From assembly GCA_035610365.1 (NCBI GenBank), contig CM069432.1:181335027-181399026 (forward strand): a stretch of DNA of 64,000 nucleotides, in the 5' to 3' direction. Position 1 is the first letter of the stretch, and the number at the start of each line of letters is the position of its first letter. A program made the position numbers and the translations under genes. Below are positions 20,412 to 32,700 of the stretch, piece after piece. The notes beneath the pieces are model-generated. The model saw only the letters and a program-made list of their open reading frames with translations, had not been told where the DNA came from and searched no databases. Source of the DNA: Aquatica leii. Lineage: Eukaryota > Arthropoda > Insecta > Coleoptera > Lampyridae.

Positions 20412-21856
20412 GACTGCTTCCAGCACATTATTCTGTCATAGTCATACTCTTGCAGTTTCTCGACTCATCTTGCCACTTGTCTTTTGGGATTACAAAACTA
20501 CAATATCCATTTTAAGATGACGTGATCTGTCCTTAGTAAAAATTTTGTCGCTGCAAATATTTATAGACGTGTTCTATAGACATGACGACTGCTAACAGTT
20601 TTCTCCTAGTCACGCAGTAATTCTTTTCTGACCTGGACAAAGTCTTGCTAAAGTACGCGATGACTTTTTCTTGTTCATCTTGCACCTGTGAAAGGCCTGT
20701 TTTAGTTGATGCAAAGCGTTTTTGCAGTCTTCATTCCATATAAATTCTGCTCTTTCTTTGTTCAATTTTATCAAAGGTTTGGCAATGTTAGCAAATCCAG
20801 CTACAAATTGTCTAAAATATGTGCACAACCCAAGAAAACTGTGATCTTGATGCTTGTCGATTGGTCTTGGCCATGCATGCACTGCTAGAACTTGGGTCAT
20901 TCTTAACTTCATCTGTAGATACGACGTGGCCAAGGTATTACACTTCCTTCTTAAATACGTGGCACTTTTTTAGTCTCAGTTTTTGATTTGTCTTACGTTG
21001 TCGTTGGAACACTTCCTTCAAGTTGTTCAAATATCCTTTAAACAACCTTCCAACGTGTTTCTTTCTTTTGGTTACGTCGTTAAGCTGTCTGTAGTCTACA
21101 GAAAACCTCGTTTATTCATTTTTTTCTGCTGTTTTGAAAGTTTCATCACATCTTTTTTCATATCCGTTCAGCTTTGTTCAGCTTCTTCTTGTTTTGCCAA
21201 AGAAAATATGCGTTGATCTCGTATCGGCCGAGCGTCTCCAGTTTAATTTTATGCTTCACTACGTTAGTTTTTCTTTTGCAACCACTCTCCAGCACAAGCA
21301 CATCTTGATACTGCTGGTTCAACGCTTTAAATTTAGCAAGCTGGTCTGCGGTTTTGGCATTTGGAGGTAAGAATCTCTAATAGATGTTATGGGCACTTTT
21401 CTGGCGACGTAGTTATACTAGAATTCACGCATCTTACAATTTGAGGTACTAGCGTATGTTACCACGGCGTTCTTTTTCAACGTTACTGGATCTGAGTTGA
21501 CATTCAAGATCTTTACTGGCATCAACTTTTTTACTCGTACAAATGTTCCGCTAACTAATAGCCCCTTCTCAACCAAGCCGATTTTTATTGGTTTAATAGC
21601 GCGAATGTAGTCTTCCCGGAGATTTCCACGCAGTCAAGCCATCACCACACTTTCAGTGCTTCCAAGCAGAGTAACTTTTTTACAGAATAAGATTCGCACG
21701 GCTGCCTTCTCTAATGAATGAAAAGGAATATTTTCACTGTCGATCTCCAGGACATCGTTCTTGTAATTTAAATAGAACCCGTACTGCTTTATAACGTCCA
21801 TTACCAAAATAACTTCTTCCGTGATGTCAACTATTAGTACTTGATAGTCAAACATT
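20412..21856 (-). pseudogene. Element B pol, protease to RNase H region
   Basis: Minus-strand reading: an edge of the retropepsin region at 21855-21634 (MFDYQVLIVDITEEVILVMD), then a linker similar to that of other arthropod Gypsy elements (IRAIKPIKIGLVEKG-like, frameshifted, near 21600). A reverse-transcriptase VDYRQLND segment follows near 21100, then directly a thumb region. The thumb/connection frame 20933-20610 keeps FLGLCTYFRQFVAGFANIAK. RNase H (YCVTRR.LLAVV) runs to the insertion point. The palm with the catalytic Asp-Asp is deleted between VDYRQLND and the thumb. A dead copy. Confidence 0.7.
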
Positions 21857-22577
21857 GGAAATATTTTTAACTATTAGCTACTACTTAAAATAAAATCACA
21901 TAATATTCAGATTACATGAAACAGAGCAATTTTTATGTATTAGGAATTTAAAAGCAATTCTAATTAATGTTTTTTTAATTCTTACACTTACAAACAAAAA
22001 TCGACTCGAGTATTTTTTTAAACAGCAAATTTTGAAATTGACATTAGTATGATATAAATAAAATTACATAGGTTCTTCTTTTTTAAAATCTCAGTTTTCT
22101 AAAACGGTAACTTGTAAATAAAATTTGTTAAAAACATTTTTAGAACAAAAACATTAAAAACCTAAATTATTCATAAAAAGGAAAAAAACCGTTCTGATGA
22201 TCGTTAAATAAATCAATATATCTAATCTAATGCAAACCTACTTAATTTATCGAGTGATAACAGCATTAAAAGCTATATATAAAAAAACACGACTTTCCTA
22301 TAAAAAATTTCTACATATTTTTTATTTTGAAATTGAAGAAATACATCCAAGTCAAAAAAATATAAAGAATTCAGAAAACTTAGGTGTATAATTTTATTTG
22401 GTTAAAAAAAATAATAATAGAAGTACTAGCATTCTATAATTTTTTGAAATATTTATCCTCGATTTCATTAAGATATAACCGAAATATGGTAAATTGAGGT
22501 TATGTTACCATATCGACTAACCGCTATATTTGTGCCTCTCGATATTGCTTTTCTTTTCAGTAAATCTTTTTTTTTCT
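21857..22577. other. AT-rich intergenic DNA
   Basis: No gene, repeat or structured element recognised. Confidence 0.45.
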
Positions 22578-22640
22578 AAAAAAAGGTCGTCGCAGATAGG
22601 ATTTGAACCTAAATAATATTTCGAATTCATTTTAATTTAT
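22578..22640 (-). other. tRNA-like 3' module with Pol III terminator, minus strand
   Basis: On the minus strand AGGTTCAAATCC (22610-22599) is followed 14 bases later by a T run (22584-22578). The T stem pairs four of five bases. Upstream sequence does not fold into a tRNA and no A box is visible. It mirrors the module at 6560-6617. A degenerate tRNA or SINE tail is likely. Confidence 0.3.
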
Positions 22641-22779
22641 AAATCAAATATCTAATGTTAATGTTAGGATTTTTTTTTATTTAAACAAATTCTTAGAAAG
22701 AATTATCTCTATAAGAATTTGTAAAATTAATTCAAATAATTTACATACGTACAATATTATATAAAAAAAACTGTTAAAA

Positions 22780-23050
22780 ATAGCGGATACACCCACTTCC
22801 GGTTTCTTTATCAGACTCGTCTTTTAATAGAACCGAGAGAATATGAAAATCCAGCTCCATACCAAATTTCAAGTTACTAGGACTTTTGGTTCGAGAGTTA
22901 TCGTGGGTACATCGTTACACACACACAAACGTCAAAATTTTTTTGTCATAAATACATTTTCTGATTCTGAGACTTTAAAACGTAAAATTTTGAAAAAAAA
23001 ATGTTTACAAAAAATTTTCCATCGCTCTACTTTCCTTATAGGAAAGTAAA
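22780..23050. repeat. Dispersed repeat remnant ending in ACTTTCC/GGAAAGT palindrome
   Basis: The stretch has a CCCACTTCCGG start, a CACACACACA tract, and a CTTTCCTTATAGGAAAG palindrome at the right end. Its GC-richer composition differs from the flanks. I recall related sequence as a dispersed repeat in insect genomes but cannot assign a class. Confidence 0.35.
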
Positions 23051-23165
23051 AAACGATTAACAACGTTAAACTGTTTTTAAGTAAAGGACACGTGTTTTGA
23101 TTTTTATTACTGTTTTTCAAAATCAAATTAACACAATTAATTATAATTTGTATATGTATGTATAC

Positions 23166-23341
23166 CAGCGCCGGAGTTATACTTTCCTTAAGCATAGGCC
23201 ACTCGGGTTGTGCTGACCCTATATTTCCTTGTATCTGTTTATCTAAGCAATAATTATTATTTATTCTACCAAAATACCGCCCCTAAGCCGCTGCCGCTCC
23301 TAGACCGCCGCCTATAGAGCTTATTGAAAAATCCGGCACTG
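23166..23341. mobile_element. hAT-type MITE, 176 bp, with perfect 8-bp duplication
   Basis: Ends are CAGCGCCGG and CCGGCACTG, an imperfect inverted repeat of the CAGNG type seen in hAT elements. The element is bounded by identical 8-base direct repeats ATGTATAC (23158-23165 and 23342-23349), the duplication length of hAT transposons. The interior is GC-rich (GCCGCTGCCGCTCC) and non-coding. Confidence 0.88.
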
Positions 23342-23755
23342 ATGTATACCTACTCATGGTAATAAATATTTATGTAAATGTTAAACTTACATCTTCCATC
23401 TTTATTTTTTTTAATTATAACATAAAATGCAGAAAACGGCGATTTTCTCGTTTGCACAAAAGCGAGGAGAATAATTCAAACAAAAAAAACTAAATTTTGA
23501 TTTAAACGTGAACAATATTTTTCTTTGTTGTTTAGTAGTACTAAATAATATATAATAGGAGTACATGGTAGTACATAATAATATTTAATGGTTACTCGCC
23601 GAATGCTTTGTTAACATTGACAAAACATAGAGAAGGTGGCAGCACAAAAAGTTATCAGAAAATTTTACCGCCACAACTTCTACGCTCAAGTCGAGCACAA
23701 ATACCACGAAACATTCATACGTTCCTAGTCGAATAATGTATAAAAACAAAATAAA

Positions 23756-26700
23756 ATGAACGACAGCACATCTCAGAATTTACAGAAATTAATTAGAAAC
23801 GCCAAAAAAGAATTAATGTTTAAAGTAGTTGTTATAGGTGATTTTGGAGTTGGTAAGCTTTAAATATATATTTTTCATTTGTATAATTTTAATTGTTTTT
23901 TTCAGGAAAAACGTCAATAATAAAGCGATATGCAGAAGGTAAGTCTTAATTTATTTTTTTATAAAACTTGTACTTTCGCGTAATAATACGTCAATTAAAC
24001 TAGGCACATAAAAATCGCATACTTGAAATTCCAGGAAAATTAGTATCGAACGCATTCCTTACATACTTCATAAAAAGATCAATATTAGAAGAGTTCATCT
24101 ACGGCTAACAAGTACGGAATGAAATATTCGAAATTCTTGACTACAATTACATTTATTTTTCTACAATTGTTTTTAAATATAACGAAACGTATTTTTTTTT
24201 CAATTTATCGTATCTTATCTGAGCATATTCTCATTTTTTTCATTACAATGCAATCGAACGATAGAAATAATCTTGCTTTATCATATTTTTAATTAAACTG
24301 GAAGTGTTTTTGCAATTAAATATATTTTGATTTTTTGTTATATAAAAGCGTGTCTACATCAATTTTAACCCAATTATTCATTCGTCTAACTTCTATTTTC
24401 TATAAAATATATAATTTAGTTATAAATTAGTTAGTTTACAATTGACATTTAAATAAATTCGTTTATAGACCTCAATAATTAAATTATCACACTAAAATAA
24501 ATAGAAGATATTAATATAAATAATAAACAAATAAATGTGTTTGAAATTTTCTGTAACAAATCCCAGCTCGGCATAAAAGAAATATAATGAATATTTATAG
24601 GTATTAATTTTTAAATCATTTCTATGTGTAAACATTATCTGATTGAAAACGTTCTTTCATATATAGACTTTCCGGTTCAACATAGTGTAATGCAACACAC
24701 TTTGCGTCAAAAATCGATTACTACTTAATTCAACAGTTGTTTTAATTTTGAAAATTACATCTAATGGTATCAGCCAAGACAACAAAGTGCTAGAAGATTC
24801 GGTCATTTGATCACAGCCGATAAAATGAGACCATTTGAACATCAGAAACTTCGACTAACAAACACTTATAGACGCGCCGCTAGCGAGTCCGAAGGACGAG
24901 TTGAGTAAAGCAAACATCTAAGCCGTTGTGACGTCACGGCGGGGCAAAACTTTTAAGTCATATAGCGGTTGTAATGTTATATTCGGTTGTTATTTACCTA
25001 CTTCCAAAGGGTTTTGTTTAGTTTAAAGTTTAATAAGTATTTTATTCGTGTTTGATCGTTTTCGGTTTAACGAAAAGATAATTTTTAATAATTGTAGCCA
25101 AGCAGCGTCTTGTCCAGCCTTCCAAAGATGTTATTTGTATTTGTGAGCAAGCCAAACGACATTTTCGTCTTCTAGAAATAACATTAACAAGCTTAAATAA
25201 TTTAAAAACAAAAAATGCTATAATCTATAAATTAATGGTTAACATTCTACATGATATCGACAGCAGTGTTTTTTCATAGTTGAAGAATTCATTTAATAAA
25301 ATTAATTGTGTTTCATTATTGCAGCTTACTCTTATAAGACAGAAACAATAAATACAAAAAAAAAAGAAAAACGGATATAATTACAAACCAAAATCAATAG
25401 TTTTTTAGTTTTTATATTGCTTTTATTTTTCAATATGTACGTATGCATGTATGTATATGAACGTACATACATATGCATTTTTATATGACACAAAACAATT
25501 TTTTATTAGCTAAAATGTACTTTTACTAAGTGATCATCTGTATTATATCACAGCTTAGAATGCGCTTTTGCACCGACGTGACGTCAGAGCGGCTCAGATG
25601 TTTACTTCATCAGTGTCGATTGACGGTGCGTCTATAAGTGTTTTATGGTCAAAGATCAGAAAATTGATCGATGAAACTTTTGAACGTCGTTGATTCCGTC
25701 GCAGTTATTTATCCTAGTCTGAAAATACTTTGGTCAGCATTCCCGTATCTTAATAAAGCAAGAGGAGGATTGGCAGCTACAATCATTCAAAAAAGTGTCA
25801 CATCCTTTTTGAATGTTTTAATGAATTTTCTTATACAATACAACCTTTAATAATCTGGAGGTTTGTTAGTCCGGCATGTTCATTATATAATGTTTTAGAA
25901 AGCAAAACACGTTTCGGTAATTTTTTATCTCTTGTTTCCAATTTCATGCTTACATTCAATTTGCCGGTACATTATGTTTTATTTATTACAGTTTTTATAA
26001 CAGCGGTAGTGTTTTTTTTTCAAACCAATGTATAATGCCAAGCAAACGGAAACACGTAATTTTAAGTTTGTGTCAAAAACAAACAGATAATACAAAATTT
26101 TGACAAAAAAGAAACCACAGCGAATTTATCTCAAAGTAGCTCTATATATAATATTAAAATAAACCGCAAAAAAATTTAGTTTGTTAGAACTGTTCAAGGG
26201 AATTTAAAGAAAAAGAAGATTGTCAAAATAGGTGAATTTCCAAAAATGGAAAATGCTTTTGTTACGCTGGTTTTCTTGTAACAACAAAAAAAGTGGCAAC
26301 GGCTAACACAGTTTTCCCGGAGAGGGAGTCGCAGGCTTTGTGATGCTAAATTATAGATAAAAGCTAAAAAGGCGCCAATACGATGAAGGATTAAATTAGG
26401 GAGATATCGTCTAAAAAGAACAAATAACACGACAGAAGTAATAACACAGAATATATATTTATTGTATCACAGAAGTAGTTGAAGACGAAGACAGTATATA
26501 AGTATAGTTACATAAACGGAGAAAACAATATTACATGGGTTGATATCACAGGCCAAATATATGTTACGCCATTTGTCGGGACAACACGTCACACATCTAT
26601 GTGCCCTAATCAATCTAACTTTTAACTTTAACGAAGGAATGACTTTACTTTATTAAGTTTGATTTCAAGAATGCGAAAATCAAAGTATCGAGAATCAAAG

Positions 26701-29700
26701 CGCACCCAATAAGTATGTGACACACAAAAAAGTTTAAAATTAATTGTGATTACAACCTAGTATGTACGTGTGGCCATTCTAATAATCGACATAACCAACA
26801 AAGTTAAATAGAAAATGCAATACTTACAGTAGTGTATTATCCAGTAGGGGATTAGCTAATTCCGTACCAGTCTGACCTAAAACGTAATATGAAATTAGAC
26901 ACAAGTGTACGTGCTGTGTGAGCACAAGTAATTTGATTTAATGCATACAATAGTTGACGTAAAAGAATGCGCCGAGCTTGCCTCTAATTAACTTCGCAAT
27001 TTATAAGTATTTCATTCCATCCAGTGGTGTACACCCCTTAACCTTTAGCGACCTGACGTCATGGAAACTTTTTGACAAACAAGTGTTCCAGGTGTTACGA
27101 ATGTCAATGATAAGGTTACAGGTGGAGGGATCGGACCCGCTAAAGAATTAATTTAAGCTCTCAATACAAAAAAACATAAAATTACATACCCCAAAATAAA
27201 CTTTCACTCAACACTACTTAAAATTCGCCCACATATTCACGTGGAGTATCGTGAACCAACTTAATAATAAAAGCTTTTTCTTGGGCCAAAAAGACCCCTA
27301 AGAACGATCCGTAATTTAGAAAACGTTAGCAGGAAAAAAAATTGTTTTGACAGCCGACTACAAAGAATAGGATCGCGCATGACGCGGGACAAATTTCATA
27401 CTTGAAAAATTTTTATATTAGAAAAGTGAACTACCAATGTTTTTTTACTTAACACTTTATTTACTTGGTTTATGCAAGAGCTTGTCAGGCATATCTACAC
27501 CATTAACAGTCGACGTTCAACGGATTTTTTTGAAAAAATAACAAAAAATGTTTTTTTCAAGATAGGAATGGCTAGTTTAACTATTTTAAAAAAAGATTTG
27601 ATATTATCTTTTAAAAAAAGATTTGAAATAAAATATGCATTGTTTATAAGCAAGTGCACCTAGTAGAAAAATGTGAAAAGACAGATTAAGAATTCTACTG
27701 ACACCCATAAATTTTCGTTATTGGTTGTAGAGCCAAGCATCCGAAGCCATTTAAAAACACCTTTCACTTTAGTGATGGAAGTTTTTTTTTATGAATTAGT
27801 TTACCATGGCTCGTTCATTAAACTGAACTATTAATATGTACTAGCTCTTTAGAAAATTTAAGACAACGCACCGAGGGATCCATAAAACAAAGCTGGTGGT
27901 GCACATTTGTTTTTATCTTTGGTGATTAATTCCGTATTTCAATTAGAGGGCCAAACCGCGATGCATCGATGTGCTGATACCTATTAAATTAAAAACTGAA
28001 ATGCCGCTTCAAATTCACAGATTTATTAAAAATTCCTGGTTAAAAAGTTTTGATTGAAAGAAAAACCGATTTGTTAATCTAGTTTGTGGGTAACTTTCAA
28101 AGAAAGTTAATTAGTAACCCCAAAAAAGCATGATAAAACAGTTGTATGAACACTTACTTAATAATATCGATTACGCAAGGTGCAAACAAATTGAGATTGA
28201 ATACAATAATCATTGTCATCACAGTAACAAATATAAAAAACGTAATAATGAATTGACATAAATACTATGAGAAGAGTGTAATTTTGTAGCCAGTGCAGTC
28301 TAGAAAAAGTATTGACGTTATCAAACTTATGTGATGACTAATGCAAAATTTGCAAAGAATAAAAGTATTAAAGTACTAGTTCCTTTTATAATAAGAAACT
28401 AGTACATTTATTTCACGGATGAGACCAGTACAATTGAACTAGTTTATTCAAGACCTACACATCATTATTTCACTTACCAGTAACATTTGAAAACCAAATA
28501 ATGGGTTACCAAAGACGTTTTTACCGAAGCAAGACTTTATTTTGACTGTAAAGATTTGCAAGAGATTATAACGGTCCAAGGCCCTTTAAAGAAGAAAAAC
28601 TACAATTTTAAAAAATACAAATTCTAGTTTTGTACATGCTTTCAATTACCACGCCTCTCATACAGTAGTCTCAAGGATCAAAAAATGATTCCATAAATAA
28701 GAATAAATTACAAAAATCTTTACTTTTAGACATAATTAAACGAACAGATGGAATTATTAACTTTTTGGAAAAAAATTCTAACAAATGTGAAGGAAATTTT
28801 ATCTTAACCAACAATAGTACAAAATATTGACCTTACAGTATAACAAAAGAAAATACAATCTTCTGCAGATAACAAAAGTAGTCTATTAAATTCTTTCCGC
28901 GAAAGAGTTTGTGATGACTTAGACATTTTAACTTGGTAAACTGTGACCAACAATATCTAAGATAAGAACGTTTTTTCTCAAACATACAACCAAAATCTAA
29001 CTAAGAACCTTTAAAGAGTTAGTTAGTCAACTTTTGAACCATGTTCGTTAGTTGACCGCGACTCTGCTTCGTGTATTCGATAAACAAGTAACATCGGGAA
29101 CCAAGGAGAGGATAATTCAAAACTGTAGTCAGAATTGAAGTTATTGAGGTGTTTTCGGGTGTTGCCGCGTCACAGAACTTTTACTTAACGTTTCGCTGAT
29201 TATGCTGTCAGCTTCTTCAGAAGGTTTCTAAAGAATGATGTTATCGTCTTGCGTTTCTCGTTATATACCATCTTTCCGAAGCAAAGCGAAAATAACGACC
29301 GCGAAAGCTTGCATTATACTATTTAAAAACTATGTTGTACTTTTTAAGAAACATTCAGTTTGACACTAATGACTGTCAAAGTATAATTCAGAGGTTTTAT
29401 CAACTAAAGAAAAGCTAAACAGCTGGAAACTCAACTTGATCTCATTCTTTTTGGCTCACCCAGTAGATTTTGCCTATTCCAAAGATATATAAATCACTTT
29501 AACGTAGATGCGTTAAGTTAATCTAAGTTAGTTGAGACAAGTATTTAAAAGCATGTAAAAACAGTTTTTTGTCAAAGCATAAGTAGTTTAATTTTAATTT
29601 GTATTATAGAAATAAAAAACTAGTCAAAGAAATCAACCGACTTTATTTGATTTATAATTAAAAAAATGTATTTCGCATTTTTTGTAATTTTACTTTGTGT

Positions 29701-32700
29701 TTTTCCTCAAAGTCAATTACTTGTTTTCCGTCGACCGTTTTGCTGTACACACGTATAATCGTTTATAGTTTTAATTAGAATTTTTACTTTTGATTAACGG
29801 GTTGTTATTTTAGCCGGTAAAATTAGAGCATAAATACAAGAAAAAAATGTTAAATTAAAAGTTCCATTAAAACATTTAAAAAAATCTAAACTTTTAGCAA
29901 AATAAATCTCAAATTACTGACCTATAGTCTCCTAAAGTTGTTGACACCACGAATAAAAATAAACTGTTCTAAAAAGTGCAAATTTCTTCTCAACGATTTG
30001 CTGACACCAAAAATAAAAATAAATACATCATATTATCGGATAACGCGTAGTTAAATAACTGGTTAACTGAATTTGCTATTTTGCATGTTCTTTTTAAGTA
30101 CACTAGAATCACTAGATAATACTTTCTCAATTGGATAAAACACAAATATCGCCAAAAATTGTTTGTTAATCGGGTATATAATTGCACATTCCATCTAATT
30201 GCATTTACTGCTGCAAAAAATCGATTTTGCAGCTCTTGTCTATTATTTAAAGGGGTTTTATATATTTCAACTTTCAGATAGCTCCAGAAAAAATCTAAAG
30301 GGAATTTTTTTAAAACTACAAGTTGCTTGTCAGTCTTTCTGGTAAAGTAAACGGTCCAATTTAACTATTTTTTTTTTAAATGTGTTGAATTTCTTGAGGG
30401 TTTTTTTAATTTCAAACAGCGTGTTGTGGAAATTCAACACTCCATTTCGTGTAAAACAACACTCGTCTGAAAATAATATTTGGGCACTAAAGTCAGGGTC
30501 AAAAGCTTCTTGTCGCTGCAATCACTCACAAAACTCAAGTCGCGGTTCAAAATGAACGTCAGTTAACTGTTGGGCTTGTTGAACATGGTAAGGGTACAAA
30601 AAATAATTTCTTAAAACACGTAGCGTACTATGTAACTCGTCAGTTGCGCCTATTTCTCTAGTGCTACTTTGTGTCCGATCTTTTATAATTTACAATATCT
30701 GCACATACGTTGAAAAAAATAAATACTACAGTTTTTATTTTATTGAAAAGATTTATTCTTCTACCGTTGCTAATACATGGGGTGGTCTTTCTTAACCACG
30801 GCCTTTGTAGGTAAGAAAAACAACTCTAGCTTCTCTAAGTTCTTGCACACACGCCAAAATAAAATTTATTGAAGGCAATATTAGGATATCGATAAACCCA
30901 CAATCTACGTGTGGTGTGGAGGTTATAATTACACTTACCGTACATTAAAACGGTATCACTGTTTTACATAATAAAGAAATTTTAAATTAAATATTATAAA
31001 GTACGAGTACCTTTACACGAATCACTTAGCATCAATTAAAAAAAATTCGTTAAAAATCGAGACATAAATAAATCAGATTGTCGAACCCAGTTCTAAGAAA
31101 GAAAGAATTTTGCATTTAATTATCTAAAGTCTTGTTTTAGTCACAAGCAACGATAAACGTGATGGTGTACACAAGATACATTTTGTTAAGCTAGGTCAGT
31201 AATAATGCTAAGAAATAAACATTACTATCTGGTTTAATTATTTTATTAACAATTGATTTTGTAGATAGTGGAAAATTAAAGAGAACAATATTAACACAAT
31301 ACATCAATACGTTTTACGAATTTTACAGCATTTATACCTATCATTTACCGCATAGTTACAATTAACAATTTTCATTTGTTTTGATAGTCAGGACCGGCTT
31401 AAAAACTTTGATTGCAAATATCTCAAAATTAGGCTACTTTAGATCAAATCTTTAAAGGAAATATTTTCATTCAACGCCACAAGGAAACTACTCCTTAAGT
31501 TTGTAGTCGTCTTTCAGATACACCCTGTATACGTAAAAATATTTGTTAATAATTAATTAGAAAAGATGTACGATTGTGGTAAACTTTATTTACTTATTTG
31601 CTTTGGTTATTATATTAATTTTTAAATCTAGCAACGTAGTAAACAAAACTAAAAAGTTATCGTAGTTCTGATATATATTGTGAAAATATTTCCTACGGTG
31701 GTAGATATCTTATTATTTACAAACTGACGTCTTTTCGCAAAATATTAAAACATAAATATTTATTATGAAACCGTTGTTGAAATCAACTCGTTAATGCTTT
31801 ACACGTGTCTAAAGTATAGGCAAACATTAATAAATGATACTAAAAGTATCTAAAATACTGAATATGTGAAACACATTAAATGCACAAACAATAATAAAAA
31901 TAGTACAACGCTTTTTCTATCTTTTTTTTTTTAATTTCCGAAACGGCCGACGACGAAACGCCGTAATCAGCGAAAGCAAATCGACGGCGAATAGTCATAG
32001 AACCATAATACCCAAATATATTATTTGACAAAATAACAAGAAATCCACTACTCACATATTATTTTTTTAATATCAGCAGTTTTTAGGGATTTACTCTACA
32101 TCGTACAAAATAACAATTGGTATTGATTTTTCTATAAAAAAATTGAACTGGAATGAAAATACTCACATAATTATTCAACTTTGGGATGTAGCTGGTCATG
32201 AACGATTCGGTTCTCTCACCAGTGTATATTATAGATATGCGTAAGTATTACTAGTTTTTTGCAAAATTGTACTAAATCTTATAAATATTTAGTGCTGCTG
32301 CAATTATTGTATTTGACCTTACTCGACCAGAAACATTTAAATCGGTTAAAAAGGTATTTACTATTTAAGGAGTTGAAATTTTAATCATAATCAAATTTTC
32401 AGTGGCTGTATGATCTTCGCAGTAAAATTGCCAAATCGGTACCTATAATATTATTAGCAAATAAAGGCGATGTGAATATATCGAATGTACCTTCATGTAT
32501 AATCGACTTCTGTGATAAAAACGATATTCTAGCTTGGTTTGTTACATCTGCAAAAGACGATACTAATATTGGTAAATATACAGATTTATTTTCTAAGTTT
32601 TTAATATTTTAATTACAGACGAAGCAATGTTTATTTTAATAAAAACAATATATGAAGATTATAATAATAAGGAATACTCAGTAAATACTGTTTGTTTAAA

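Larger units (their letters stand above)
9760..21856 (-). mobile_element. Gypsy element B: truncated Ty3/Gypsy with macro domain, split by element A
   Basis: Minus-strand pol fragments lie on both sides of the nested element A and read in one order. From 21856 down to 20412: protease edge, reverse transcriptase fragments, RNase H. From 12003 down to 10640: end of RNase H linker, integrase zinc-binding and core parts, pol C-terminus. Then 10640-10100: macro domain and CCCH finger. The 5' end is missing (no gag, no 5' LTR; coding similarity stops at about 21856). A possible 3' LTR lies at 9760-10081. The element is old: many stops, and most of the reverse-transcriptase palm with its catalytic Asp pair is deleted. 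Confidence 0.75.

Noticed and set aside
22578..22660. Functional tRNA gene on the minus strand
   Set aside because: B box and terminator are present but no A box, acceptor pairing or anticodon arm could be found.
26194..26430. 78-codon minus-strand frame in the Rab intron
   Set aside because: No recognisable domain; the Phe-rich end comes from poly-A/T tracts.
26440..26600. Solo LTR
   Set aside because: The order of TATA and AATAAA suggests one, but ends and target duplication cannot be defined.
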